Assembly (NCBI RefSeq): GCF_017654505.1
Contig: NC_054535.1
Span: 46,070,348 to 46,134,347 of the forward strand
DNA length: 64,000 nt
From: Polyodon spathula
Taxonomy: Eukaryota > Chordata > Actinopteri > Acipenseriformes > Polyodontidae
Direction: 5' to 3'
A model generated the notes under the pieces. That model had not been told where the DNA came from. It was given only the letters and a program-made list of their open reading frames with translations, and ran no database searches. Below are positions 44,470 through 56,268 of this stretch, piece after piece. Every line of letters starts with the position of its first letter. The first letter of the stretch is position 1. The translations under genes were made by a program, and so were the position numbers.

Positions 44470-45688
44470 AGCATTTCAAAGCAAAGACTCAACCATGAGC
44501 ACCAAGGCGCTTTCAAAAGAACTCCGGGACAAAGTTGTTGAAAGGCACAGAGCAGTGGATGGGTATAAAAAAATATCAAAGTTCTTGAATATCCCTTGGA
44601 GCATGGTCAAGACGATTATTAAGAAGTGGGTGGTGTATGGCACCACCAAGGCCCTACCTAGATCAGGCCGTCCCTCCAAACTGGATGACTGAGCAAGAGC
44701 AAGAAGGAATGGCACTTTGCATCAGGCTTTTATGGCCAAGACTGGTCAAAGTGTGCATGCGACTACAATATCCCAAGCACTCCACAAATCTGGCCTGTAT
44801 GGTAGGTTGTCAAGAAGGTAGCCTTTACTCAAGAAAGCCCATCTTGAATCCCGTTTGAAATATGCAAAAACTTTGTAGCTATGTGGCAAAAAGTTTTGTG
44901 GTCTGACGAAACTAAAATGAAACTCTTTGGCCTAAATGCAAAGCGTTATGTTTGACACAAACCCAATACAGCGCATCGCCCAAAGAACACCATCTCTACT
45001 GTGAAGCATGGTGGTGGCAACATCATGTTGTGGGGATGTTTGTCACCGGCAGGGACTGGGGCACTTGTCAGGATAGAAGGGAAAATGAATGGAGCAAAGT
45101 ACAGAGAAGTCCTTGAGGAAAACCTGCTGCCCTCTCCAAGAAAGATGAAACTGGGACAGATGTTCACCTTTCAGCATGACAATGACCCAAAGCACACAGC
45201 CAAAGCTACACTGGAGTGGCTAAAGAACAAAAAGGTAAATGTCCTTAAGTGGCCTAGTCAGAGCCCCGACCTAAATCCAATTGAAAATTTGTGGCATGAC
45301 TTGAAGATTGCTGTCCATCAGTGCTCTCTAAGGAACTTGACAGAGCTTGAACAGTTTTGTAAAGAAGAATGGTCAAATATTGCCAAATCTAGGTGTGCAA
45401 AGTTGGTAGAGACCTATCCCAACAGACTCACAGCTGTAATTGCTGCCAAAGGTGCTTCCACCAAGTATTAACTCAGGGGGGTGGAGACATCCAATTATGA
45501 TCTTTCAGTTTTGAATTTTTAATATATAATTTTTTTCTCAATAAAAACTTTTTTTCCCCTTAACAATGTGGTGCATGGTGTGTAGATAAGTGGAAAAAAA
45601 TCCTCATTTAAATGCATGAAACTCTGAGATAATGACACAACAAAATATGAAAAAAGTTCAAGGGTGTGTAAACTTTCTATAGGCACTG
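44470..45688 (+). mobile_element. Tc1-like transposon D, 5'-truncated
   Basis: The right end is intact: GTGTGTAAACTTTCTATAGG then CACTG|TA. No matching left terminal repeat is found before the transposase start, so the left end is lost. Confidence 0.88.
44495..45471 (+). pseudogene. Tc1-like transposase pseudogene (copy D)
   Basis: Starts MSTKALSKELRDKVVERHRA with a good helix-turn-helix (KKISKFLNIPWSMVKTIIKK) up to a frameshift near 44690. The middle is damaged: a TGA replaces Trp in the RYVW motif near 44953, and stops occur in the linker. From 45001 the frame is intact for 156 codons: [48 protein letters not shown], and STKY before TAA (45471). The first catalytic Asp (WSDE, near 44900), the second Asp and the Glu are preserved. 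Confidence 0.9.
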
Positions 45689-48600
45689 TATAAACCTTAT
45701 ATTCGTATCACATTTAAAATATCACATTATCTGCCCTTGTAATCCTGTATTGCACAATAAAAGCATTATGTTATTATGAAAAATTTAAATATCACATTAT
45801 TTCCCATTGTAAAAGCTACCACGTAATCTGTGACAACCAACCCCCTATTCTGTGAGAACTAACCCCATATTCTGTGAGAACCAACCCCTGTACAGGGCAG
45901 GTTGTCTGAGGTGAGCCACGCTTTTTGAATGGCCTAAATATCATATTTTGGATAAAGTTGCACTGTAGGAACATAACAGGTTAATAGGATTCAGCATATG
46001 TGTATGGAGGTAGCTGGCCTAGTCTCTATGACAACCAAAAAGATAAAGAGTGTAGCCCTTTATTCTTAGTGTTTTTCATTGTACTGAATCAGCAAAATTG
46101 TAGTAAAAGATTTTTAAAAAAGGAGTGAGCCTAGCTTGGTAATCATAGCTACACCAATAAGCGAGGCCCACAGGCTTCACCACATTTGACTGCCCAGGTG
46201 CGCCTAATTCAATATAGTTATTGTGAGCAATGAGAAATATGGTAAGTTTGGAAATCTTCAAGTGCAACCACGAGTATGTCTTTGGTTTAGAGTTTTACAG
46301 TACAGTAAGTGATAGAAAAGGGAGTATGCTATCAACATCTAGCAAGCAAAGTCAGAAAAAGGGTTTTGTTCAGTGATATACGGAAACACGATAGGGTTCA
46401 AATTGTTCACTCCGGTCCTGTCGATATTTGAGCTTTTGTAAATCTGAAGGTGAAACCGTTATTTTGCTCCAATGCCAAATCAGTGTCTCTATCCCAAAAT
46501 TTCAGTTTATCGAATGAACCTGAGTTACTAACATTCACCACTGTTTGTTGAGAAGCAAACTACAGATTACATTGTGTGCCCACCCCTTTTACCTCTCTTT
46601 TTTAATGATTAGTCATTACAAGGCCTCCTCTAACATACTTTGGGTCCCCTGGCCTTTTTCCACCCTATGTTCCTTTTTACTTTTTTTCAGGTGGATACTA
46701 GGGGAAAACAGATGGGACTGTAAGGGCATCAGGTAGCTACACATACCATAAAACTTAAAATAATCTCCGGTCTCCAACACTTGTCGGGGCTGCTTGTAAA
46801 TATCATCAATAGACTCCGGGTCTCTTGAACGCCAGGTGATGAATAGTAATATAATATCATACTGAATGTTCCAGCCAATACACACATGGCTGTACACCAA
46901 TTTGAGAATCAGGATGAATGAAAGAAAACTGAATTTTATTTATTTTAAAAGGTACACGTAATGCATACAGTTTTTTTTTTTTTATGAAGTTATTCATTTT
47001 AAAACCAGTTGTGAAGCTTTTTTGAGCGTGCTGAAAGTAAAATACAAACTTGTTTTCTGATATTAACAGAGTTGCATTATTGTATTTGTATATATATATT
47101 TTTTTTGTATTAACAGTATTTCGTGCATTTGAGTCTTGCAATGAATGTTCATATTTGCTCCTTTAACAGCATTCTTATTTATCACTGTACACATTATAAA
47201 AACAGATTAGCTTTAGTTTTGTGATAAAACTGGTGCTTGTATTGGTTTTATTGTTAATCTTTAAACAGTTTGAAGCATTTTTATGGGTGTTGTGGGCCAA
47301 CAGTATGAACTTATTTTTCGTATTAACACAGTATTTCATGCGGTTGTTTTGCAATGAAGATTCGTTGCTGGTTAATTTTTCATCAGTTGTCCATACTTAC
47401 CAATGTACACGTTTTGAGGGTGAACAATAAATGTAATATGTGTTAAAAAAGATGATACTTATTGCTTTTATTAATTTTAAAAACATGTTTGTTATTGTGC
47501 TGCAAGCCTACCTTAATACATGCTTGTGTTCAGATATTTACAGGGCTTACAAGGTTTAGTGGATATTTTACTGTTTTTATTATTATTACAATACAAACTG
47601 TTATTACCCATTAACCTTTAGTGGTGATGCTGGAATGTTGTAATTTACTTATGTCATTTCTATAAGGTTATGTGCAGGCAGCTTTTTCATGATTGCATCT
47701 GAAGTATTTAAAGTTAGTGATCTTACAACGCCGAGTCTCAAATAAGGGTCGGTCCATAGGCGCCGGGGCATTTATTTAAAGTTTTACGGTACTTGGTATA
47801 TCCAATTAATTAACTGAAAAAGTGCCAGCCCCAACCCACTATCATAATAACCATTTTAGCTTTTAAACATTTAGATTACATTTCAATATGAAATAAGAAA
47901 AACGGCTCTGTAAAACATACAAAGTTAAATCCACTAACGAATTAATGGCACAGTTTACAGGGTCACAGATATGACTCCAATATCATTGTATGACGTTGTC
48001 AGTCAATAGATTTCTCATTTCTCACTCTTCATTTTCTTAGCAGAGTTTTGTTTGTTTATAATATGTTGTAAAGGTTAATTGCATATTCAAAAAGGATGGA
48101 ATGAATCCAGGACGTTACTCTGGGAGGTTTTGTTTCAAGTTAAAACAAAGTCTAATCAGTGCTCTAGCCATAATGTTTGTTTGCTTGAATTCGATTTCCA
48201 TTAGATTTTCCATATACATAGCTGTGCAAAACAGGTAAGTTTGATATAATGCATAAACAAATACAGTTTTTTTAAAAAGTATATTTTTTATGGTTCTTTA
48301 CAAACAGAATTTAACAAAATAAACATATTAGTTAATTATACAAATGTTCCAAGGCTGTCTTTTTTTGTTTAATAAAACAGATTAATCTGAAATTTATGTT
48401 TTTCAGAAGATTTACTGACTCCTACCCTGCTAGACAGATGTTAATGGTTCCTAATAGACTTTAATAGCTCTTAATAACCATATAATGGTGAGTCATAAAG
48501 CACTAAAATGGCTTTCATTGTTTTAAAGTGTGGCGTGTGTAAAGTGTATATAATTAATTGTATGAAGTGAAAAGATATCCCACTACAAAAGATATACAGC

Positions 48601-49837
48601 TAAAGTAAAAAGCGATCTTGTACACCAGTGGGCAGTGATTATGTTGGATACATCTTTTGGAAGAAAAATGATTACAAAAGGTGATTCAACTTCTTAAGTT
48701 TCCTCCCTTGATCAAATTATGTAAAGCAGAGAACAGTGATCTTATATGTTATTTGCCTGTTTAGTCTCGTTTACTGAAATTGGTGTTGGTCTGGTTGTGA
48801 AAAAATCTCAGGCGTTCTGTATCTGTTATTTGAAACATGAGGGAAAAGAGTGTTGTGCCTCACCAGTGTACTGTGAGTCTATTAATGTCATGTTATAATA
48901 GAAATCTTTTTTTTTTTATATATATAAATTATTGCCATAATCTATCCATGTATAGCAGTCTTTATTTGAGATTTTAGGGATATTCTAAATACCATGCATA
49001 TCTTTATAGAGCAATTGTTGAGAATTCTGTGTTGAATAAAGTTTTGGCATTTAATTCTACAGAGCAATTATTGAGGAATTTATCTTATATTCAAATAGAA
49101 AATGACGCCACGTTACTAAACAGGGGTAGAGCTTTATCTAAGGAAAGCAATTATCTTAAATATGTAGTTTATATAAACAGAATGCTTATCGCGATGACAG
49201 CCATCCTCATTTGTGGAATAACCCAGTACTCTGGTACTACAATACTATATTTGTTTATAATAATCTTAATAGAGAATATCCTGCAGGTAAGCATGTTTTT
49301 CCAGTGTTCATTCACTGGTTAAGATGTGGTCGCAGAATCTAGACACACTGAAAAATAACAATTATGGCATACACAGTATTTTATACCGTCATCATTTTTC
49401 TTTTGCAGTGCAGATTGGACCTTTGTGCATTGTCTTCACCGTTTCATATGCAAACCTTCTGCAAACGGTGGCAGTTTTGTTCACCAACTAACCAGCTCAC
49501 TATAAAGTGTGGAGCTTTTGTCATAATTAATTTATAGTTAATTTAATTGGGAAAATAGTTTAGAAATGAATACATTTAATCAATTTCACGTACACTTGGC
49601 TCCTAGTCAAGCTATTTGCTGTATATGGTAAAACCACTTAATGGTAAAACCTCCTCTGCAGTTGTACGGTTATATTAATGCCATCTTAAGCAATTGATGG
49701 TAGTATCCATTATTCTATTTTAAAGCACAGACAATTATCCAGCGTATATTAAAATAAATAATACAAATCTTAATTTGTTCTGAAATAGTAACATAATATT
49801 AGGGTTTATTATACCATTGCTGAGATCTACATTGGTC
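45689..49837. other. long unassigned AT-rich stretch
   Basis: Contains a three-copy 21-nt degenerate tandem repeat around TCTGTGAGAACCAACCCC (45828-45888) and poly-T tracts. A 97-codon frame at 49029-49322 has a hydrophobic segment and a donor-like CTGCAG|GTAAGC at 49286, but no ATG or homology; I do not call it a gene. Confidence 0.4.
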
Positions 49838-49930
49838 GTAATACTGACTCATTGTGTGACCCTGAGCAAGTCACTTAACCTCCTTGTGCTCTTCTTTCGG
49901 GTGAGACGTTGTTATAAGTGATAATGACCT
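49838..49930 (+). mobile_element. CORE-type SINE fragment
   Basis: GTGTGACCCTGAGCAAGTCA, CTTAACCTCCTTGTGCTC and TTCGGGTGAGACG match the conserved central core of MIR/CORE-type SINEs. The tRNA head and LINE-derived tail are missing. Confidence 0.8.
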
Positions 49931-50933
49931 AAGGTATTTTATAACTGTCCTTAGTCCAAGGTTGGGTAGAAAAGTAATTTAATATTTGTTCCAAATCAAA
50001 TTAAGATTCAATTCAATCAAGCCCGCTTGTATATAGATGAATTAATGTAATTTCCTGCCATTTGAAAATATACAGAATTCTAATCCTTCAAACCCCTAGC
50101 TTGAGTATCTTTCTTTCTGAAGAATGGCTACAAATGATGTACCTCGAATTTGAAGATCATAACCTTTTAACAATAAACACATTTCTACATTTTTATTAAT
50201 AATTCCAAATGCATGCTAAAAGGTTACTGTACAGGCTGTAGTTTGTACACACCCTTTCTGCCTCCTGTGTTGTGCATATTCTGCAATTAATTCAATACTT
50301 CTATTGATATGTCCTGGGTCATGAATCAACTGGGGGATGGATGAGCTCGGGAATGAAGGCACGCAATTTCTTAAGCTAAACTTCTCATCAGAGTGAAAAA
50401 TCTTTGTGAAACTTCAATAAAGCTGAAGTTTTCAGTTTGTTTTTAAACACCTAGATTTAAGAAAACAAACAAAATTATAACTAGGTAATGTTTTCATTGA
50501 AGGAAATATTACAATATCTACTTTCCTAAAGATTTATTATAAAGTATAAAGACCATTCTGGAAAAAGGCTGCCCGAGTTTATAGTATAATATGGGTTTAG
50601 GTAAGTTTGCGCTGTCTTCATCGCTTACACCGTTTTCTTAGTCTATTTGTTCTTAGAAAAACATCATTGCAGTTTAGTCCTTCACAAGAGCCCTGCATTT
50701 ATATATTACCGTGCAAAGTGAAGTTATGGTGGATTTTTTTTTGCATCTGAAAACAAATAATCTAGTGCAATACATTTTAATTAAAATTTTAAGTACTTTC
50801 CACAGTATTCTAGTTGTATTTAATGAAGTTAATGACAGGGCCAATAAATTACCCTATGGAAAAAAGGACAGTATTGGTATAAAATGAAAGCACTTTGATC
50901 AGCCACTGTTTTAAATCATTAAAATAGGTACAT
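49931..50933. other. unassigned
   Basis: AT-rich; nothing recognised. Confidence 0.5.
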
Positions 50934-51062
50934 CAGTCTCCGTGTGCAGGAACACCTCCTAAGAGAACACTTCGGCTCAGAGAACAACCTTGCAGATTTT
51001 TCCCATTGTAAATGCTCTGCCTAAAGGAACAGGAACTTTGCCTAAAAACACCTTTTGGGCAC

Positions 51063-51628
51063 TGTGGCAGAGCAGCAAAGCCCTGCATGTAGTTAATGGG
51101 CAGGACAAAGTCCTGATTGTAAATAAATGTACTATAAGGTAATTGTATTATTATGATTTAAACATGTATTGTGTATTTTGAAGGTGGTGGTGGTTCGTTG
51201 TTATTGTTAGAATGTGACCATCTCCAGATTGATTGATTAATATATTGCTAATCTGGAGATGGTCACATATATAAAAACCTGCAGCTTTTGTTGTTCAAAG
51301 GTGAGTTTTTTCAGGAAGGTGGAACGGGAGTGAGAGCCAGAGTGAGGACGAGAGAGAGATGGGAGAAAGAAAGTGAGAAACAAAAGTAAAACAATTGCTA
51401 CTCGTGCAGGAAGCACGGTGCTTGTTTGATTGAGTATCAGTATTGTTTGTGTTCAAGATATTTTTTTTTTTACTCTTTTTTTTTGCTCTGTGAGCAGTGT
51501 TTTTGCGAAAGTTTTTTGTTTATTTTTGTTTAAGTAAATACGCACGCACCAGTGCTTTCAACCCCACAAGTACCTGCCTCTCTCATCTTCCTGGTCTGAG
51601 TACGCCACTATTCTGCCGTCCTGTCACA
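51063..51628 (+). mobile_element. solo LTR, 566 bp, TSD GGCAC
   Basis: Starts TGTGGCAGAGCAGC and ends GCCGTCCTGTCACA, with perfect GGCAC duplications (51058-51062 and 51629-51633). U3 has a 19-bp perfect inverted repeat (51212-51230 and 51250-51268), immediately followed by TATATAAAA. Different family from the 13647/33524/42405 group. Confidence 0.95.
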
Positions 51629-51787
51629 GGCACTGCTAGCGATTCTTTTCCAACTGATACAGTACTGTTTTGTAACCTGATAACTCATCATCGTCAAACT
51701 TAAATTTAAATAGTTTATTTAATCTTTTCAAAAGTGACTTGTCATTGCGGGAGTGTATTGAGGCTCAGTGAACCTCATCGCTACAAA

Positions 51788-51880
51788 ATGGCATGTAAAC
51801 AAACAGCGAAACGCACTGCTGTTTCTTGCTGAAAAAAGTTAGAATTTGTTCAAGCTCTTGAAAAAAAACCTGAATCAGAC
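51788..51880 (+). pseudogene. pogo-like transposase N-terminal fragment
   Basis: ATG at 51788 in the context ACAAAATGG. Reads MACKQTAKRTAVSC, stop, then KKLEFVQALEKKPESD, resembling the start of the CENP-B-type helix-turn-helix of pogo/Tigger transposases. Similarity ends near 51880, where CAGTGGCGGC-like sequence (TAGTGGCGGCGCCAGGCTC) begins, perhaps a hAT end. No DDE domain. Confidence 0.5.
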
Positions 51881-52116
51881 ACAAATAGTGGCGGCGCCAG
51901 GCTCTCCCCTGTGAGGGGGCTGAAGGGGGCCAGGCAAAAATGTGAGGGGGCTACACTCCACTTTGTCTGGGCACATATAGTGTCAATGTTTCCATATGTC
52001 TCGCAAAACTTCAGTATGGTGGTGGAATCTGATGCAGATTAAGTTCCTGTTAATAAATAACAGGCACTTATCCAACACAATTAACAAGGCTTACAGTGCA
52101 GTATAATGTAAATGCT

Positions 52117-52372
52117 GTTATTTTGTTTATTTAGCAGACACCTTTATCCAAGGCATTGCAGAGAGTAGGGTGTGTGAACTGTACATCAGCTGCAGAGTTG
52201 CTTACAACAACAAGACAGAGCACAAGTAGGTTAAGTAACTTGCTTAGGGTCACACAGTGGGTCAGTGAGTTAGCCGGGATTTGAACCACTGGACCACACA
52301 GCCTCCTTATAACAGGCCAAGGCTGGGTGTGAACCAACGACTCCGCACACCTCAAGCGAGCGTCTAAACCAC
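52117..52372 (-). mobile_element. CORE-type SINE with L2-like tail
   Basis: On the minus strand a tRNA-like head (B-box-like GGTTCACACCC and, further on, GGTTCAAATCCC) is followed by the core GTGTGACCCTAAGCAAGTTA and CTTAACCTACTTGTGCTC. The tail CTTGGATAAAGGTGTCTGCT and AAATAAAC is shared with the L2 LINE ends in this window. Confidence 0.8.
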
Positions 52373-53028
52373 AATTTAAGACAGTTGGGCTCGTTTGCAG
52401 TCATGGTTTTAGAGCTTTTAACGTCATCTCGTCTCACTGACACAGGGCAGGATCCGTAACAGCAGTGTATCACACAACACTGCCCGTTACACTGTAATAA
52501 AAAAGCAGTCATGAAGAGGACTGACAACTGTAACATGGTTACATTGATTGTTAACAACTGAAAGTTAAACTAAATATAAAGAATGTACTGAAATGGAATC
52601 AACACAAGAGTGTGAGATAGCATTTTGTGGAGGGAATGTTTAGTAATAACGCAGTTCTCCCCTCAGCACGAAAGCGAGGAGCTTGTTGTCGGTGCCCACA
52701 CAACAAGCGCCCATCCATGACTTAGTGCTGAATGTCTGTATTGTATTGTTGGTCCCTGATTAAAGTTGCCTTGTTGAAAACGATACATGTATTCATTGAT
52801 TCATATTGTGTCTGGTTAATTCCATCTTAGAGAACACTTTGGCTAAGAGAACACTCCGCTTGCTTCTCGAGGGGTGTTCTCTTAGCTGGAGGCTACTGTA
52901 GAACCAAAATCACACCCTACAGTAAAGCTGAGACACATACCTTTCACACTGTATGTTTTGGCTGAGAAAACCTTTATCCAGATGGTTCCATGGTGTATGG
53001 ACTTTCATTGAAATGGTGAGTGTAACTA

Positions 53029-53030
53029 AT

Positions 53031-53096
<66 letters not shown>
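53029..53096. repeat. (TA)n microsatellite
   Basis: TA array passing into ACACACAC at 53097-53120. Confidence 0.95.
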
Positions 53097-53100
<4 letters not shown>

Positions 53101-53699
53101 TACACACACACGCACACACATAAGAACATAAGAAAGTCTACAAACGAGAGGAGGCCATTCGGCCCATCTTGCTCGTTTGGTTGTTAGTAGCTTATTGATT
53201 CCAGAATCTCATCAAGCAGCTTCTTGAAGGATCACAGAGTGTCAGCTTTAACAACATTAATGGGGAGTTGGTTCTAGACCCACAATTTTCTGTGTAAAAA
53301 GTGCCTCCATTTATGACCCCTGGTCCTTGTTTCTTTTTTCAGGTCAAAAAAGTCCCTTGGGTCGACATTGTCAATACCTTTGAGAATTTTAATGCTTGAA
53401 TCATATTGCCGTGTAGTCAAGACTGAAAAGAGTCAATTCTTTTAGCCTGTCTGCATATGACATGCCTTTTAAACTCTGAATAATTCTAGTCGCTCTTCTT
53501 TGCACTCTTTCTAGAGCAGCAATATCCTTTTTGTAGCGAGGTGACCAGAACTGCACACAATATTCAAGATGAGGTCTTACTAGTGCATTGTACAGTTTTA
53601 ACATTACTTCCCTTCATTTAAATGCAACACTTTTCACAATGTATCCGAGCATTTTGTTGGCCTTTTTTATAGCTTTCACATTGTTAGATGAAGACATTT

Positions 53700-54212
53700 T
53701 TTTTTTTTAATTTAGTAATCGGCAATTATTTTATTATTTTCTCCCAATTTGGCACATCCAATTATTTTTAGGCTCAGCTCACCGCTACCAGCCCTGCGCT
53801 GACTTAGGAGTGGTGAAGACGAACACATGCTGTCCTCCGAAGAGTAGCCGTCAGCCGACTGCTTTCACAGCTCTGAGCAGTTTACAGGCAAACCTATAAA
53901 TGCCTGGCAAGACTACAGGGGTCGCTGGTGCACCCCCCACCCCTGGCGGCGCCACATTTCTATATTAAATGTCATTTACCATGTGTCTGCCCACTTCTGA
54001 ATGCTGTCTAGATAATTTTTAATGACCTTTGCTGCTGCAACGGTGTTCGCCACTGGTTTCATCAATCCATTTTGAGGTTTCTCCTCTAATCGGTACTTTC
54101 TGTTTTCTACATGTTAACCACTCCCTAATCCATGTGCATGCATTTCCTTGAATCCCTACTGCTTTTAGTTGCGCCGTCCCCTGGGAATGTCTGTCTACAG
54201 TTCGCAATAGAA
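53700..54212 (-). mobile_element. tRNA-headed SINE, split by a 214-bp copy of LINE sequence
   Basis: Flanked by a perfect 15-bp TSD TAGATGAAGACATTT (53685-53699 and 54213-54227). A poly-A tail on the minus strand and words such as CCAATTATTTTTA and GGCGGCGCC match the SINE at 41775-42180. Its middle is interrupted at 53957-54170. Confidence 0.8.
53957..54170 (-). repeat. exact 214-bp duplicate, copy within SINE
   Basis: Starts TTTCTATATTAAATGTC and ends CTACTGCTTTTAGTT. I see no difference from 54342-54555. It replaces a short piece of the SINE (around CTCGGCCAATTGT in the other copy). Confidence 0.9.
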
Positions 54213-54341
54213 TAGATGAAGACATTTCTCAGTCAACATAAACGCCTAGATCTTTTTCACAGATTCCTTCTTCAATTTCGGTATCTCCCATATGATATTT
54301 ATAATGCACATTTTTATTGCCTGCATGCAGTACCTTACACT

Positions 54342-54555
54342 TTTCTATATTAAATGTCATTTACCATGTGTCTGCCCACTTCTGAATGCTGTCTAGATAA
54401 TTTTTAATGACCTTTGCTGCTGCAACGGTGTTCGCCACTGGTTTCATCAATCCATTTTGAGGTTTCTCCTCTAATCGGTACTTTCTGTTTTCTACATGTT
54501 AACCACTCCCTAATCCATGTGCATGCATTTCCTTGAATCCCTACTGCTTTTAGTT
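54342..54555 (-). repeat. exact 214-bp duplicate, LINE-resident copy
   Basis: Likely donor, because it continues the LINE reading order on both sides. Offset to the other copy is 385 bp, same orientation. Confidence 0.9.
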
Positions 54556-54580
54556 TGAGAATTCATCTTTTATACATGTC

Positions 54581-54620
<40 letters not shown>

Positions 54621-54825
54621 TATATATATCTCATAGATAGGGATTTAAGAGAAAATTCCATAAGACTCCTAATTAGGTTCGGTTAAATGTATGCGTGTAC
54701 CTAAGTCCTCACCAGTGTACATCTGTTATATCTTTCATGCTATTACTCTTACCACAGAATATATATATCATATATATATATATAGATATATATATAATAT
54801 ATAATATATATTATATGTGTGTGAC

Positions 54826-56268
54826 ACCGAGAGTTTTCATATTCACCCCCTTGGACTTTTCCACATTTTATTGTGTTACAACATGGAATCAAAATGGATT
54901 TAATGCCACTAATCAACACAAAAAAAGTCTATAATGTCAAAGTGAAAAATAAAATCTACAAATTTTTCTAAATTTATTACGAATATAAAACAGAAAATAA
55001 TTAATTGCATAAGTATTCACCCCCTTTGCTATGACACACCTAAATAAGCTCTGGTGCAACCAATTGTCTTTAGAAGTTACGTAACTAGTTGAATGGAGTC
55101 CACCTCTGTGCAGTTAAGGTGTTTCACATGATTTCAGGCTAAATACACCTGTCTCTGGGAGGTCCCACAGTTGGTTAGTAGATTTCCTAACAAAAACTAC
55201 ATCATGAAGACGAAGGAACATTCAAAGCAAATCCGGAATAAGGTTCTTCAAAAGCACCAATCAGGGGTAGGATATAAAAACATTTCCAAGGCATTGAATA
55301 TCCCCTGGAACACAGTAAAGCCCATTATTAAGAAATGGAGAGAATATGGCACAACTGTGAATCTGTCTAGAACAGACCGTCCTCAAAAACTGAGTATCTG
55401 GGAGAGAAGGGCACTAGTCAGGGAGGCCACCAAGAGGCCTATGACAACTCTAAAGAAGTTACAGTCTTCCACGGCTGAGCTGGGAGACACTGTTCATACG
55501 GTAACAATAGCCCAAGTGCTTCACAAAACTGGCCTTTATGGGAGAGTGGCAAAAAGAAAGCCATTGTTGAAAAAAACTCACATCAAATCTCGGCTAGTTT
55601 GCCAGAAAGCATGTGGGAGACTCTGAGACCAAGTGGAAGAAGATTCTATGGTCTGATGAGACCAATATAGAGCTTTTTGGCCTCTACACTAAGCGTTATG
55701 TTTGGCGCAAGCCTAACACCGCACATCATCCTGAGAACACCATCCATACAGTGAAGCATGGTGGTGTCAGCATCATGCTATGGGGATGCTTCTCTGTGTA
55801 AGGGCCTGGAAAGCTCGTGATGATAGAGGGCAAAATGGATGCAGCAAAGTACAGAGAAATCCAGGAGGAAAACCTGCTGAAGTCTACAAGAGACCTGGGA
55901 CTTGGGAGAAGATTTATCTTCCAGCAGGACAGTGACCCCAAACATACAGCCAAAACCACACTGGAATGGCTTAAAAACAAAAAGGTCAATGTCCTAGAGT
56001 GGCCCAGTCAAAGCCTGGACCTCAATCCAATTGAGGATATGTAGAAAGAGTTGAAAATTGCTGTTCACCAAAGGTCCCCATCCAACTTGACAGAGCTTGA
56101 GCAATTTTGCAAAGATGAATGGGCAAAAATTGCAGTGTCCAGATGTGCAAAGCTGGTAGAGACTTATCCAAATAGACTCATGGCTGTAATTGCTGCCAAA
56201 GATGCCTCTACCAAATATTGACTCAAGGGAGTGAATACTTATGCAGTCAATTATTTTCTGTGTAACGA
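54826..56268 (+). mobile_element. Tc1-like transposon C
   Basis: The left terminal repeat begins near GACACCGAGAGTTTTCATAT, then CACCCCCTTGGACTTTTCC. Just left of it are TA-rich arrays (about 54575-54640 and 54760-54815). The right terminal repeat is missing after GAATACTTATGCAGTCAATT. Same family as copy B. Confidence 0.88.
55204..56221 (+). pseudogene. Tc1-like transposase pseudogene (copy C)
   Basis: The best-preserved N-terminal half in the window: MKTKEHSKQIRNKVLQKHQS, KNISKALNIPWNTVKPIIKK and KLQSSTAELGDTVHTVTIAQ in one frame to 55626. A frameshift near GDSETKWKK follows. The second frame runs [45 protein letters not shown], then a stop. The third frame holds [18 protein letters not shown] and [12 protein letters not shown], then TAG in place of Trp. 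All three catalytic acids survive. C-terminal words [13 protein letters not shown] are recognisable to STKY. Confidence 0.9.

Larger units (their letters stand above)
50934..52898 (+). mobile_element. pogo/Tigger-like DNA transposon remnant
   Basis: The right end is CTACTG|TA at 52898, preceded by TGTTCTCTTAGCTGGAGG. The left end has CAGTCTCC and CCTCCTAAGAGAACACTTCG, inverted relative to the right. TA target use and GAGAACA repeats fit the pogo group. It contains the transposase N-terminus at 51788, a solo LTR (51063-51628) and a SINE (52117-52372). The left boundary is approximate. Confidence 0.55.
53109..54570 (-). mobile_element. CR1/L2-type LINE fragment with a SINE insertion
   Basis: The minus strand encodes KAVGIQGNACTWIREWL with RKQKVPIRGETSKWIDETSG, then LDSIQKWADTW, FNIEKCKVLHAGNKNVHYKY, MGDTEIEEGICEKDLGV, and [20 protein letters not shown] with [11 protein letters not shown]. 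This is the order found in CR1/L2 reverse transcriptases. The segment that should hold the FADD catalytic box is missing between DETSG and LDSIQKW. The 3' part contains GAGGAGGCCATTCGGCCCAT inverted. Stops are frequent. Confidence 0.8.

Noticed and set aside
46616..46900. 94-codon minus-strand frame that could be an exon
   Set aside because: No recognised homology and no convincing acceptor/donor pair.
49029..49322. 97-codon frame with hydrophobic segment and a donor-like site
   Set aside because: It lacks an ATG start, has no recognised homology, and the flanking splice signals are weak; AT-rich frames easily look hydrophobic.
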